Positions 8,907-17,961 of a stretch of 64,000 nt of DNA are shown here, piece by piece. Numbering within the stretch: position 1 is the stretch's first letter; each line of letters opens with the position of its first letter. The position numbers were made by a program, and so were the translations under genes. The notes beneath the pieces are model-generated. The model was not told where the DNA came from. It worked only from the letters and a program-made list of their open reading frames with translations, and searched no databases. Origin of the DNA: Eshraghiella crossota (GTDB lineage Bacteria; Bacillota; Clostridia; Lachnospirales; Lachnospiraceae); contig NZ_CP102270.1 in NCBI RefSeq assembly GCF_025148445.1, forward strand, positions 1,302,001-1,366,000, given 5' to 3'.

Positions 8907-8926
8907 TATATGTTACATGGTATGTT

Positions 8927-10609
8927 TCACACTGACATTTTTTTCAATTCATCTGCCTGACGTTTCATTTCTTTTGCATTATCATACACGATTCCGTTTA
9001 TTTCGGTGCCGCCCAGCATTCTGGATAATTCTGTAATAATTTCTTCGGCATTTAATTTATGAATGGTAGTTCTGGTTGTATTATCCATCACATTTTTTTC
9101 AATAAGGAAGTGCGTGTCTGCCATTGAAGCAATCTGAGGCAGATGGGTTATACATATTACCTGATGTTTCTTAGCTATCAATGCCATTTTTTCCGACACT
9201 TTCTGAGCTGTACGTCCGCTTATTCCCGTATCGATTTCATCAAAAATAAGTGTATCTATATCGTCCTTTCCCGCAAGTACAGATTTGAGTCCCAACATTA
9301 TTCTTGAAAGTTCGCCTCCGGAGGCTATTTTTGAAAGAGGTTTTAAATCTTCACCCGGATTAAGGGATATCAAATATTCTGCTTCGTCAAAACCGTTGTC
9401 AGACGGACGTTCTGTCTGAGTAAATCTGATTTCAAATTTTACCTGCGAAAAATTCAAATCAAGTAAAGCTTTGGTTATATCTGCCTCAAGGTTTTTAGCC
9501 GATTTTTTTCTCAAAAAAGACAGTTTTTGGCATAAATCCATAAGCTTATCGTAATTATTATTATACGCTTCCTCTGCCAGTTTAAGATTATCTTCGTACT
9601 CTTTATAGAAATCCAGTTTTTCTTTTGAAGTAATCAAGGCTTCCTTAACAGAATCAAGGCTTCCGCCATGTTTGGCTTTAAGTCCGTTTAGTTTATCCAG
9701 TCTTTTTTCCGTTGTGTCAAAAATCCTGTCATCAAAATCTATTTCATTCATATAGGATTTTAAATCTCTGTTAAAATCATTAAAGAGATTCTCAATATCT
9801 GCCAGTTCATTATATAAAGGAACAAGATTTTCATCATATTCGGTTATTCTGTTCAATGAAAGTAAAGCTCTTGAAATTTCATTGCCTGCACAGTTGTTGT
9901 CATCACATATATTTTTAGATATATAGTCAATCTCCTCAGTTATCTTTTTTGAATTAAGAATACGTCTGTAGAGAGCCTCAAGTTCAATATCTTCGTTATC
10001 TTTTATATCAGCAGCTTCAATTTCATCAATTTCATATTGGAGAAAAGAAATGTTCCGAAGTCTTTCTTCTTCGCTTATTGTAAATTCAGCCAGTTTATTT
10101 TCCGATGATTTAAAGTCCTTGTATGCAGCTTTTAATCTGGTTTTTATATCGGAAATTTCGTTTTTGGCATATCTGTCCAGAAATTCAAGATGGGTTGCTT
10201 TATATAAAAGGGACTGGTGGTCATGCTGTCCGTGTATGTCTATAAGTAAAGCTGTTATTTTCTTTACAACTGAGTTAGAAACAGTCTCGCCATTGATTTT
10301 TATTACACTTCTGCCCTCCATAATACGCCTTGAGATTGTTAATTCGTTATTTTCAGGGTAAATATCGTATGTAGCAAGTTCTTTTGCTTTATTATCATCA
10401 ACGGAAAAAGTTACTTCCACAAGTCCGCTTTCGCCGTAATGGCCTATAATATCAGAAGTCGCCTTATTACCCAGAGCCAGATTAATGGAACCTAGAATAA
10501 TTGATTTACCCGCACCTGTTTCGCCTGTGAGAATATTAAGTCCATTACTGAATTCAATTTCAATTTCGTCAATTAATGCAAGATTTTTTACATATAAGTT
10601 AGTTATCAT
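8927..10609 (-). CDS. recN: DNA repair protein RecN
   Basis: RecN is an SMC-like ATPase acting early in double-strand break repair. The 560 residues show the Walker A GETGAGKSIILGSI near residue 30, a central coiled-coil region (about 150-350), the signature LKPLSKIASGGELSRIMLGL and the Walker B TLIFDEIDTGISG, then the switch histidine in VICITHLPQIAS. This is the full family arrangement and length. AGGAAGG precedes the ATG. It follows argR and precedes spoIVB, the classic order. The gene is followed by a strong terminator. Confidence 0.96.
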   Translation of the reverse strand: MITNLYVKNLALIDEIEIEFSNGLNILTGETGAGKSIILGSINLALGNKATSDIIGHYGESGLVEVTFSVDDNKAKELATYDIYPENNELTISRRIMEGRSVIKINGETVSNSVVKKITALLIDIHGQHDHQSLLYKATHLEFLDRYAKNEISDIKTRLKAAYKDFKSSENKLAEFTISEEERLRNISFLQYEIDEIEAADIKDNEDIELEALYRRILNSKKITEEIDYISKNICDDNNCAGNEISRALLSLNRITEYDENLVPLYNELADIENLFNDFNRDLKSYMNEIDFDDRIFDTTEKRLDKLNGLKAKHGGSLDSVKEALITSKEKLDFYKEYEDNLKLAEEAYNNNYDKLMDLCQKLSFLRKKSAKNLEADITKALLDLNFSQVKFEIRFTQTERPSDNGFDEAEYLISLNPGEDLKPLSKIASGGELSRIMLGLKSVLAGKDDIDTLIFDEIDTGISGRTAQKVSEKMALIAKKHQVICITHLPQIASMADTHFLIEKNVMDNTTRTTIHKLNAEEIITELSRMLGGTEINGIVYDNAKEMKRQADELKKMSV

Positions 10610-10648
10610 AATTTATCCTTCCTGCAGAAAGATTTTGTCTCCATATAT

Positions 10649-11095
10649 TTATTTAATAATTTTCTGAATCTTATCCATAATAAGTCTGGTATCTTCAATC
10701 GTCCTTATTACGCACATAATTGTATCATCTCCGGCAATAGTTCCTACAAGTTCATGAAAATTCATGGCATCAAGGGCAGCTGCAACAGCCATTGCCATTC
10801 CGGAAACAGTCTTAATTACAAGAATATTCTGTGCCATATCCATGGAAACAAAACCTTCTTTGAGAATTGTATTGTATTTACCGTTGTTACCGTTTTCCTC
10901 ATTAGCGTAGACAACATATTTCTGCCTGCCGTTTTCCGAAACTTTGATAAGATTAAGAAGCTTTATATCCCTTGAAACCGTTGCCTGGGTAACATTATAT
11001 CCGTTTTCCTGTAACAGTCTCGCTAAATCATATTGTGTCTCCACATCATTTTCTTTTATTATTTTAAGTATGGCCATGTGTCTGCTGGATTTCAT
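10649..11095 (-). CDS. argR: Arginine repressor ArgR/AhrC
   Basis: ArgR binds arginine as a hexamer and controls arginine synthesis and breakdown. The ATG at 11095 (MKSSRHMAIL) is favoured over an in-frame TTG at 11101, because GGGAGG is seven bases before the ATG. The 148 residues contain the winged-helix N-terminus with TQATVSRDIKLLNLIKV and the C-terminal oligomerisation domain with the arginine-contacting GTIAGDDTIMCVIR. It sits in the recN/nadK operon, the usual AhrC location in Firmicutes. Confidence 0.95.
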   Translation of the reverse strand: MKSSRHMAILKIIKENDVETQYDLARLLQENGYNVTQATVSRDIKLLNLIKVSENGRQKYVVYANEENGNNGKYNTILKEGFVSMDMAQNILVIKTVSGMAMAVAAALDAMNFHELVGTIAGDDTIMCVIRTIEDTRLIMDKIQKIIK

Positions 11096-11108
11096 TTTCA
11101 AACCTCCC

Positions 11109-11954
11109 TTATGACATTTTATTTCTTAATATCTGAAGAAAATTGTGTTTTTTGGTATGAACAAGTCTGACAATGTCTGAAGCCCTGGTAATAACAATTT
11201 TATCACCGGATCTGACCTTAAAGTATTTGCCGCCGTCAAAAGAAACGGCACGTTCTTCTCTTCCGTTTTTGGTTCGGGATAAGACTATTTCAAGGATATC
11301 GCTGCCATCAAGAATTATGCTGCTTTTATTAAGCGTGTGAGGGCAGACAGGGGTTACTACCATAATATCGTTTTCAGGTTTTACTATCGGCCCGCCGGCA
11401 GACAGATTGTAAGCCGTGGAACCTGTAGGTGTTGCAACAATCAATCCGTCTGCAGGGTAAGAAATCAGAAATTCTTCATTGACATAAAGATCAAAATTAA
11501 TGACCTGAAGGGGTCCTACCCTGTTTAAAACAATATCATTAAGAGCTAAACCGGAATAAATTTCCTCATTATTACGTATTACTTTTCCTTCTATAAGTAT
11601 TCGGTTGTCAATAAAAACTTTATCGTCAAGTAAAAGCTGCAATGCGGGGAAAATCTGTTCACGGTCTATTTCCGTCAGATATCCGAGATTACCGAGATTA
11701 ACTCCGAATACAGGAATATCAAGTGTACATAAATCCCTTGCTGCCTGTATTAACGTTCCATCTCCTCCAAGGACAATTATACAATCCGTTTTAGAAGGAA
11801 CATTGGCAGGATTTGCATAGTTATATTTAGTAAAGTTGTCTTTTTCCTGATATGTACATACAGCATCTTTTTGGGTAAGAAAATCACAAACGGTTCTGGT
11901 TAATTCAAAATCTGTATCTTTATCAGCATTAGCTATTACAAAAAAATTATTCAT
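11109..11954 (-). CDS. nadK: NAD kinase
   Basis: NadK phosphorylates NAD to NADP. The 281 residues have the GGDGT motif as IIVLGGDGTLIQAARDL (about residue 62), then FGVNLGNLGYLTEI, the NE-D region LNDIVLNR, and the Gly-rich TPTGSTAYNLSAGGPIV. Length and motif order are normal. Its start follows the tlyA stop by one base, with GAGGAA as ribosome binding site inside the end of tlyA. This gene between tlyA and argR is the clostridial arrangement of the cluster. Confidence 0.95.
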   Translation of the reverse strand: MNNFFVIANADKDTDFELTRTVCDFLTQKDAVCTYQEKDNFTKYNYANPANVPSKTDCIIVLGGDGTLIQAARDLCTLDIPVFGVNLGNLGYLTEIDREQIFPALQLLLDDKVFIDNRILIEGKVIRNNEEIYSGLALNDIVLNRVGPLQVINFDLYVNEEFLISYPADGLIVATPTGSTAYNLSAGGPIVKPENDIMVVTPVCPHTLNKSSIILDGSDILEIVLSRTKNGREERAVSFDGGKYFKVRSGDKIVITRASDIVRLVHTKKHNFLQILRNKMS

Positions 11955-11955
11955 A

Positions 11956-12768
11956 TTATTCCTCGTTTAAAACCTTATGGGACTGTAAAACCACTTCAGA
12001 AGGTTCAAATGATATTTTTAATGTACCTTTTTCATCAGAAGTCTTTGTTAAAAAGGCAAGATATTCGATGTTGCCCTCAGGTCCTTTGATTGGAGAAAAA
12101 TCAAGACCTTCCACATCAAAACCGATAGACATGGCATAATCAAGAACCATATCAATAACTTCTTCATGAACCTTTATATCTCTTACAACACCTTTTTTGC
12201 CAACTTTTTCCCTGCCTGCTTCAAACTGTGGTTTGATAAGACACACAATCTGTCCGTTGTCAGTTAAAAGATTTTTTACCGGAAGCAATACCTTGGTTAA
12301 AGAGATAAAAGATACGTCAATACTTGAAAAATCTATTCTGTCAGGAATGTCATCAGGAGTCACATACCGGATATTGGTCTTTTCCATAACAACAACCCTT
12401 TCATCCTGTCTTAATTTCCAGGCGAGCTGCCCATGTCCCACATCCACGGAATATACTTTTGAGGCTCCGTTCATTAACATACAGTCCGTAAATCCACCTG
12501 TTGAAGAACCTACATCCATACATATTTTATTATTAAGCTCTATAGGAAAATTTTCCATTGCTTTTTCAAGCTTTAATCCTCCGCGGCTAACATACTTAAG
12601 AGTGCTTCCTCTGACTTCAATACCTGCATACACATCAAACATAGAGCCGGCTTTGTCCTCTTTCTGACCATTTACATAAACAATTCCGGACATAATAATT
12701 GCCTTGGCTTTTTCTCTTGAATCAGCAAGCTTTCTGTTTACCAGAAGAACATCTAATCTTTCCTTCAT
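11956..12768 (-). CDS. tlyA: TlyA-family S4/FtsJ rRNA methyltransferase
   Basis: The 270-residue protein combines an N-terminal S4 domain (RLDVLLVNRKLADSREKA) with an FtsJ-like SAM methyltransferase domain. The SAM-binding motif is DVGSSTGGFTDCML (about residue 82), followed by VDVGHGQLAWKLR. TlyA relatives 2'-O-methylate cytidines in 16S and 23S rRNA; older annotations call them hemolysins. It is between dxs and nadK as in Bacillus (yqxC). Target positions are inferred from the family. Confidence 0.92.
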   Translation of the reverse strand: MKERLDVLLVNRKLADSREKAKAIIMSGIVYVNGQKEDKAGSMFDVYAGIEVRGSTLKYVSRGGLKLEKAMENFPIELNNKICMDVGSSTGGFTDCMLMNGASKVYSVDVGHGQLAWKLRQDERVVVMEKTNIRYVTPDDIPDRIDFSSIDVSFISLTKVLLPVKNLLTDNGQIVCLIKPQFEAGREKVGKKGVVRDIKVHEEVIDMVLDYAMSIGFDVEGLDFSPIKGPEGNIEYLAFLTKTSDEKGTLKISFEPSEVVLQSHKVLNEE

Positions 12769-12769
12769 A

Positions 12770-14632
12770 CTAATGTTTTATCCTCTTTAAAATTTTATTT
12801 GCAATAATTTCACCGTCTAATCCGTTGACTTTCCAAAGGCTTCCCACATCTCCGTGTTCTATAAAAGAATCCTTAAGCCCGATATTAAGTACATCGGCAG
12901 CATATCCTTTTTCATTAATATAGCTTAAAACTGATTGTCCATATCCACCGGTAAGGACATTTTCCTCAAGTGTGACAATAAGATCATGCTTTTTAGCTAT
13001 ATCATCAAGCAAAGCACTGTCAATAGGTTTAATGAAACGTGCATTGATTATTGTGGCATCATAGCCGTTTTCAAGAAGAATATCATCAATTTCTTCTGTA
13101 AGCTTTACGCATGCACCTACAGCAACAACAGCTATTTTCAATCCACGTTTAAGAATTTCGCTTTTTCCGTAAATAACCGGACTTCTGTTATCCTCATATA
13201 TGTCCAGCGCTTCACCTCTTGGAAATCTTATTGCAACGGGGCCGTTAAAATCCAATGAAAAATCAAGCATATCCCGGAGCTCATATTTATTCTTAGGTGC
13301 CATTATTGTCATTCCGGGAATAATATTAAGATAAGAAATATCAAATATACCCTGGTGTGTTATGCCATCTTTTCCTACAATTCCGGCACGTTCCACAATA
13401 AATCTGACAGGCAGCTTCTGGATGCATACATCGTGAAGAATCTGGTCGAAACCTCTTTGTAAAAATGTAGAATATATGGCAACATAAGGCTTGTACCCAG
13501 CACTTGCAAGGCCTGCCGCAAAAGTAACAGCATGTTCTTCCGCTATTCCCACATCAAAAAATCTGTCAGGAAAATTCTTCTCGAATTTTTTTAATCCTGT
13601 TCCGGCACCCATGGCTGCCGTAATCGCAACAACTTTATCGTCTTTTTCTGCCATTGAAGTAATTGACGAAGAAAAAATATCTGAATATGTTGTTACTTTT
13701 TCTCTTGATACAGGCTTACCCGTTTCAATATCAAAAGGATCTACACCATGGAAGAAGGAAGGTTTTCTTTCAGCAAAAGGATAGCCCTTACCCTTTGTGG
13801 TATGAACATGTATAACAACAGCATGATTAACTTTCTTAGCCATATTAATTGTCTTAACAAGTCTTTCAATATTATGTCCGTCAACAGGTCCGAGGTAAGT
13901 CAGCCCCATATCTTCAAAAATCATTCCGGGAACGAAAAGCTGTTTTATAGAGCTTTTTGTTTTGTGTATTCTTCCAATAATCTCTTCACCGCATCCGGGA
14001 ATTTTGGAAAGTGTATTTTTAACGTTATCTTTTAATTCATTATATCTGGCACTCGTCCTTGTGGTATTGAGGACTTTGGAAATTCCGCCTACATTACGGG
14101 ATATAGACATTTCATTATCATTAAGGATAATTATCATGTTGCTTTTTAAAAGACTTGCGTTATTAAGAGCCTCGTATGCCATTCCTCCTGTAAGCGCACC
14201 ATCACCTATTACTGAAACAACGGTATAATTATCTTTGGAAAGTTCTCTTGCTTTAACATAACCCAGAGCTGCAGAAATAGAGGTTGAAGCATGTCCCATG
14301 CCGAAAGCATCACATTTGCTTTCATTAAGGGATGGAAAACCGCTTAATCCGTTAAGCTGCCTTAACGTATTAAATGCTTCTTTTCTGCCGGTAAGAATCT
14401 TATGGGCATACGCCTGATGACCTACATCCCATAATATTTTGTCTTTTGGCAGATTCATGGTAAGATGCAGTGCCATAGTAAGTTCCACAACGCCGAGACT
14501 TGATGAAAGATGTCCTCCGTTGGTACTTACATTCTCAATAATGCACTCTCTTATCTCATCTGCCAGCTCATTGTAGTCTTCTTTATTAACTTTTTTTATA
14601 TCATTTGGTTTTTGTATCAAATCCAATATCAT
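12770..14632 (-). CDS. dxs: 1-deoxy-D-xylulose-5-phosphate synthase
   Basis: Dxs condenses pyruvate and glyceraldehyde 3-phosphate with thiamine diphosphate, the first step of the non-mevalonate isoprenoid pathway. The 620-residue enzyme shows the thiamine motif VIGDGALTGGMAYEALNNAS, the central VGIAEEHAVTFAAGLASAG and the transketolase C-terminus. Three starts are in frame (GTG 14650, ATG 14641, ATG 14632); GGAAAG spaces best with 14632. It is next to ispA, so both supply prenyl diphosphates. Residues and length are all as expected. Confidence 0.95.
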   Translation of the reverse strand: MILDLIQKPNDIKKVNKEDYNELADEIRECIIENVSTNGGHLSSSLGVVELTMALHLTMNLPKDKILWDVGHQAYAHKILTGRKEAFNTLRQLNGLSGFPSLNESKCDAFGMGHASTSISAALGYVKARELSKDNYTVVSVIGDGALTGGMAYEALNNASLLKSNMIIILNDNEMSISRNVGGISKVLNTTRTSARYNELKDNVKNTLSKIPGCGEEIIGRIHKTKSSIKQLFVPGMIFEDMGLTYLGPVDGHNIERLVKTINMAKKVNHAVVIHVHTTKGKGYPFAERKPSFFHGVDPFDIETGKPVSREKVTTYSDIFSSSITSMAEKDDKVVAITAAMGAGTGLKKFEKNFPDRFFDVGIAEEHAVTFAAGLASAGYKPYVAIYSTFLQRGFDQILHDVCIQKLPVRFIVERAGIVGKDGITHQGIFDISYLNIIPGMTIMAPKNKYELRDMLDFSLDFNGPVAIRFPRGEALDIYEDNRSPVIYGKSEILKRGLKIAVVAVGACVKLTEEIDDILLENGYDATIINARFIKPIDSALLDDIAKKHDLIVTLEENVLTGGYGQSVLSYINEKGYAADVLNIGLKDSFIEHGDVGSLWKVNGLDGEIIANKILKRIKH

Positions 14633-14657
14633 ATTATTCATTCTTTCCACATTTAAA

Positions 14658-15551
14658 TTAATAAGTTCTGTCAGTAAGATATTTAATTAGTTTTATAATA
14701 AAATCACGTTCTTCCACGTCATTTCCAAGGGAAGAAACAATATCACATGCTTCTTCTGACATAACTACAATATCATGTTCTGATTTTTCAATTCCATTAA
14801 TGGTAATGTATGTCTTCTTGTTGTTTTTTTCGTCGCTGTGAAGAGGTTTTCCTATCTCCTTTTCATTGCCATAGATATCAAGGATATCATCTTTAATCTG
14901 GAAAGCGAGTCCTACAAGCTCACCGACTCTTTTGATTTTTGCCAAATCTTCATCGTTGCAGCCTGCCAGTACAGAACCGGTAAGCATGGCACCTTCGATT
15001 AAAGCCCCTGTTTTTTTCTCATATATATAATATAACAACTCATCACTTATAATTTCTCCGGTGTGGAGTACATCGGCAGACTGACCTCCCAACATACCGT
15101 TGATACCTGTCTTATCTCCGAAAATCTTTAAGGCTTTTACTGTGCGTGTTGAAATTTCTGTATCAAAAATTTTAATAAATGTCTCATACGCCTGATGTAA
15201 AAGTCCATCACCTGCAAGAATCGCCGTTGCCTCTCCGAAACGAGCATGTGTCGTTGGCATGCCACGCCTATAGTTATCATTGTCAATGGCAGGCAGATCA
15301 TCATGGACAAGCGAATAAGTGTGCAGCATTTCGTATGCAGCCATACAAGGTTTAACAATGTCCGAATCACCACCGAACAACTTGTAAAATGTGTGCAGAA
15401 GTATCGGACGGAGTCTTTTTCCGCCGGCATTTACACTATAATTCATTGCCTCACAGAGTTCTTTATTAAAGCCCTCTTCTTTAGAGAGAAACTCTTTAAC
15501 AACATTGTCAGCATAATCTGTTCTTATCCTTAATTCTTCCTTAAAATTCAT
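14658..15551 (-). CDS. ispA: Polyprenyl (farnesyl/geranylgeranyl) diphosphate synthase
   Basis: This 297-residue trans-prenyltransferase makes C15 or C20 diphosphates. The first aspartate-rich motif is HDDLPAIDNDNYRRG (about residue 85) and the second is FQIKDDILDIYG. GGKRLRPIL and GGQSADVL are also family motifs. The start at 15551 (MNFKEEL) overlaps the xseB stop and is preceded by GATGAGG; the open frame further up would lie in xseB. Chain length cannot be decided by eye. It follows xseB and precedes dxs, as in B. subtilis. Confidence 0.93.
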   Translation of the reverse strand: MNFKEELRIRTDYADNVVKEFLSKEEGFNKELCEAMNYSVNAGGKRLRPILLHTFYKLFGGDSDIVKPCMAAYEMLHTYSLVHDDLPAIDNDNYRRGMPTTHARFGEATAILAGDGLLHQAYETFIKIFDTEISTRTVKALKIFGDKTGINGMLGGQSADVLHTGEIISDELLYYIYEKKTGALIEGAMLTGSVLAGCNDEDLAKIKRVGELVGLAFQIKDDILDIYGNEKEIGKPLHSDEKNNKKTYITINGIEKSEHDIVVMSEEACDIVSSLGNDVEERDFIIKLIKYLTDRTY

Positions 15552-15750
15552 CCTCATCCACACTTTCAAAAGTATTTTCATCCTGTAAAATCTGTATTTT
15601 CTTTTTTACATCATTTAAGGAATTATTGGCTTCATTAATTAGTTTTATACCTTTTTCATATTCTTTAAAAGCATCTTCAAGTGTTGTTTCTTTATTTTCA
15701 AGAACAGAAATTGTATCTTCAAGAGATGCAAAAGTTTCTTCAATCGTCAT
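15541..15750 (-). CDS. xseB: Exodeoxyribonuclease VII small subunit
   Basis: XseB is the small coiled-coil subunit of exonuclease VII. The 69 residues begin TIEETFASLEDTISVLENKE and have the family signature LEDAFKEYEKGIKLI. GAGGGAA precedes the ATG. It overlaps the end of xseA by 11 bases and the start of ispA by 11 bases, so all three are translationally coupled. Length is typical (about 60-85 residues). Confidence 0.92.
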   Translation of the reverse strand: MTIEETFASLEDTISVLENKETTLEDAFKEYEKGIKLINEANNSLNDVKKKIQILQDENTFESVDEDEF

Positions 15751-16963
15751 TTTCAGTTCCCTCTTTTTTGGTTATTTTTTTCGCTGTTGCGGTTATTATA
15801 CCGTCAGTTACATATATATTCAATGTATCATCCGGTCTGATATCTTCAACAGAATTAATATTGCTGCCACCCTCATCACATACATAGGAATATCCGCCTT
15901 TCAATCTGGTAAGAGGAGAAAGGCCATCAAGCCTTGTACATAATATCTGAAAAACTGAGGTATAATTTTTCATAACTGCATTAATACTGTTATTTAATTT
16001 ATAATAGTAATTTCTTAAAAGATTTTCTCTGGCTTCAAGTATATTGGCTGGTGAAAGATAATTAAGCTTTACGTTATATGATGCTATCCTGTCACTGTAG
16101 TTTTTTAAAAATCCGTTAATACGGATATTAAGACCTGCATTGAGTTCCAAAAGACGGTCACGGATCTTGGAAACATCACTTACAGCCAATTCTGCCGCTG
16201 CAGACGGTGTAGGAGCCCGTAAATCTGACACAAAATCAATAATGGTAAAATCTGTTTCATGTCCTACCGCAGATATGACAGGTGTATTACAGTTAAATAC
16301 TTCTCTTGCAACACATTCCTCATTAAATGCCCATAAATCTTCTATAGAGCCTCCGCCCCTGCCTACGATTATAAGGTCAACACCGGCTTTATCAAGAAAT
16401 CTTATTCCGGTGCATACAGACTCTGCCGCACCTTCGCCCTGGACTTTGGCAGGATATAAAATAATATCAATTCCCGGATTGCGCCGTCTTGAAACACTTA
16501 TTATATCATGGACGGCTGCTCCCGTTCTTGCAGTAACCACACCAAGTCTTTTAATGTTTTTAGGAATAGGCTTTTTGTAAATTTCATCAAACATACCCAT
16601 TTCTTCAAGTTCATTTTTCAGATTAACAAAACGTTCATACAATTCTCCACTGCCGGTCTCCTTGATTTCTCTAGCGTATATCTGATATTTGCCTGATGCC
16701 TCAAATACGGAAATATTGCCTGTAACAACAACTTTCATTCCGTCCCGCAGTCTGAAATTGAGTCCTTTCATACGGCTGCCGGCAAACATAACAGCGGAAA
16801 TTGTGCTGTCCTTATCTTTAAGTGTAAAATAAATATGCCCTGAAGTGTGATACTTAAGATTACTGATTTCACCCTGTATATTAATATTCTTCAGGACAAA
16901 ATCGGTATCAAACATATTTTTTATATAGCTGTTAATCTGTAAGACTGTATAAATATTAGCCAT
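15740..16963 (-). CDS. xseA: Exodeoxyribonuclease VII large subunit
   Basis: XseA is the catalytic subunit of exonuclease VII. The 407 residues contain an N-terminal OB-fold (about 1-100, SNLKYHTSGHIYFTLKD), the catalytic domain with LGVVTARTGAAVHDII and GRGGGSIEDLWAFNEE, then AVGHETDFTIIDFVSDLRAPTPSAA split across the active site, and a coiled-coil C-terminus. AAAGGA lies before the ATG. It follows nusB by ten bases; folD, often present between them in Bacillus, is absent. Confidence 0.95.
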   Translation of the reverse strand: MANIYTVLQINSYIKNMFDTDFVLKNINIQGEISNLKYHTSGHIYFTLKDKDSTISAVMFAGSRMKGLNFRLRDGMKVVVTGNISVFEASGKYQIYAREIKETGSGELYERFVNLKNELEEMGMFDEIYKKPIPKNIKRLGVVTARTGAAVHDIISVSRRRNPGIDIILYPAKVQGEGAAESVCTGIRFLDKAGVDLIIVGRGGGSIEDLWAFNEECVAREVFNCNTPVISAVGHETDFTIIDFVSDLRAPTPSAAAELAVSDVSKIRDRLLELNAGLNIRINGFLKNYSDRIASYNVKLNYLSPANILEARENLLRNYYYKLNNSINAVMKNYTSVFQILCTRLDGLSPLTRLKGGYSYVCDEGGSNINSVEDIRPDDTLNIYVTDGIITATAKKITKKEGTENDD

Positions 16964-16972
16964 AATAATCCT

Positions 16973-17401
16973 TTATTTAACGATTTTTGCCAGTACGCCG
17001 TTAACAAAGCCGTATGCCTTTTCATCACCGTATTTCTTGGCAAGCTTGACAGCTTCGCTTATCGAAACTGCATTTTCTATATTGTCATCATATAATATCT
17101 CATATACCGCAATACGCATAATGGAAAGCTCAGCCTTGCCTATTCGGTCAATGTCCCAGCCTTCTGATTTTTCGGAAATAACTTTATCTATTTCATCTAT
17201 ATGACAGAGAATGTCCGTTACTTTACCGGTAATTTCTTCTGCTGACTTACTGTCGAGAGCAGGCCAGTTCTCTTCTTCGTCACCTGATTCAGGATATTCC
17301 GCAAAAAAAAGATTCATCTGACCGGCAAAAGATTCACTGTCGTGGAATTCATAACGAAAAAGTACTTTAAAAACGGTTTCTCTTAATGCTGTTCTATTCA
17401 T
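16973..17401 (-). CDS. nusB: Transcription antitermination factor NusB
   Basis: NusB binds boxA RNA with NusE (S10) during antitermination of rRNA transcription. The 142 residues begin RTALRETVFKVLFRYEF and end with the diagnostic ISEAVKLAKKYGDEKAYGFV followed by NGVLAKI. GAGAGGAAAT precedes the ATG. The acidic insert EYPESGDEEENW in the middle is a little longer than in Bacillus. A hairpin with an embedded -10-like element lies 30-60 bases upstream. Confidence 0.94.
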   Translation of the reverse strand: MNRTALRETVFKVLFRYEFHDSESFAGQMNLFFAEYPESGDEEENWPALDSKSAEEITGKVTDILCHIDEIDKVISEKSEGWDIDRIGKAELSIMRIAVYEILYDDNIENAVSISEAVKLAKKYGDEKAYGFVNGVLAKIVK

Positions 17402-17432
17402 GTATATTTCCTCTCTTTGGATTATAAAATTA

Positions 17433-17462
17433 AGAGTGCCATAAAATACATTATAGCACTCT
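17433..17462 (-). promoter_or_regulatory. Inverted repeat with extended -10 element upstream of nusB
   Basis: AGAGTGC (17433-17439) and GCACTCT (17456-17462) form a perfect 7-bp inverted repeat with a 16-base centre. On the minus strand the sequence TGCTATAAT (extended -10, 17458-17450) lies inside it, with no good -35. It could be the nusB promoter covered by an operator or a terminator for asp23 with the weak tail TTAATTTTAT. The half-sites are in the opposite order to a CIRCE element. Confidence 0.4.
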
Positions 17463-17515
17463 GATTATACAATAAATATTAAAATATAAAAAGTAAAAGT
17501 TTAATAATATGCAAA

Positions 17516-17881
17516 TTATTTATCTTCCGTGGTAATATCATTAACGTTTACGTTTACTTCTGCAACAGACATTCCTGTCATAGACTCTACCGATTGTATA
17601 ATTCTTTCCTGTATTGCCTTACAGGTCTTAGGGATATTGTATCCATAAACAAGATTCACGGTTACAGAAATTGTAACGGTATCTTCAGCCATCTCAACCT
17701 TAATTCCCTTTGAAAGGCTCTTAATACCCATCTTACTTACAATTTCATTGGTTATGTTGCCGACAAGTGAATATACCTCCGGACCTTCCGTAGCCGCAAT
17801 TCCTGCAATTACAGCAATTACCTCCTCTGAAATATGTATATTACCTATATCTGTATTCTGGATATGTGCTTCTTTTTCCAT
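17516..17881 (-). CDS. Asp23/Gls24 family envelope stress response protein
   Basis: The start at 17881 (MEKEAHIQNT) is chosen because AAGGAG lies nine bases before it, although the frame is open to 17944. The resulting 121-residue protein matches YqhY of B. subtilis in length and position (upstream of nusB). Family signs are HISEEVIAVIAGIAATEGPEV at its start and TVTISVTVNLVYGYNIP. YqhY is genetically linked to fatty acid synthesis (acetyl-CoA carboxylase) in Bacillus; accBC, which adjoin it there, are absent here. It has its own strong promoter. Confidence 0.9.
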   Translation of the reverse strand: MEKEAHIQNTDIGNIHISEEVIAVIAGIAATEGPEVYSLVGNITNEIVSKMGIKSLSKGIKVEMAEDTVTISVTVNLVYGYNIPKTCKAIQERIIQSVESMTGMSVAEVNVNVNDITTEDK

Positions 17882-17929
17882 ATATTTCTCTCCTTGTGCC
17901 AGATTGTCATAAAAATATCTTATGCCATT

Positions 17930-17958
17930 ATTATAATCAATCATATAATTAAATGCAA
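17930..17958 (-). promoter_or_regulatory. Sigma-A-type promoter of asp23-nusB operon
   Basis: On the minus strand TTGCAT (17958-17953) and TATAAT (17935-17930) are spaced by 17 bases, immediately after the spoIIIAH stop codon and about 50 bases before the asp23 start. It separates vegetative transcription of the asp23-to-recN genes from the sporulation operon upstream. Confidence 0.75.
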
Positions 17959-17961
17959 ATG

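Noticed and set aside
17433-17462. CIRCE heat-shock operator before nusB
   Set aside because: CIRCE is GCACTC-N9-GAGTGC; here the half-sites are reversed and the spacer is 16.
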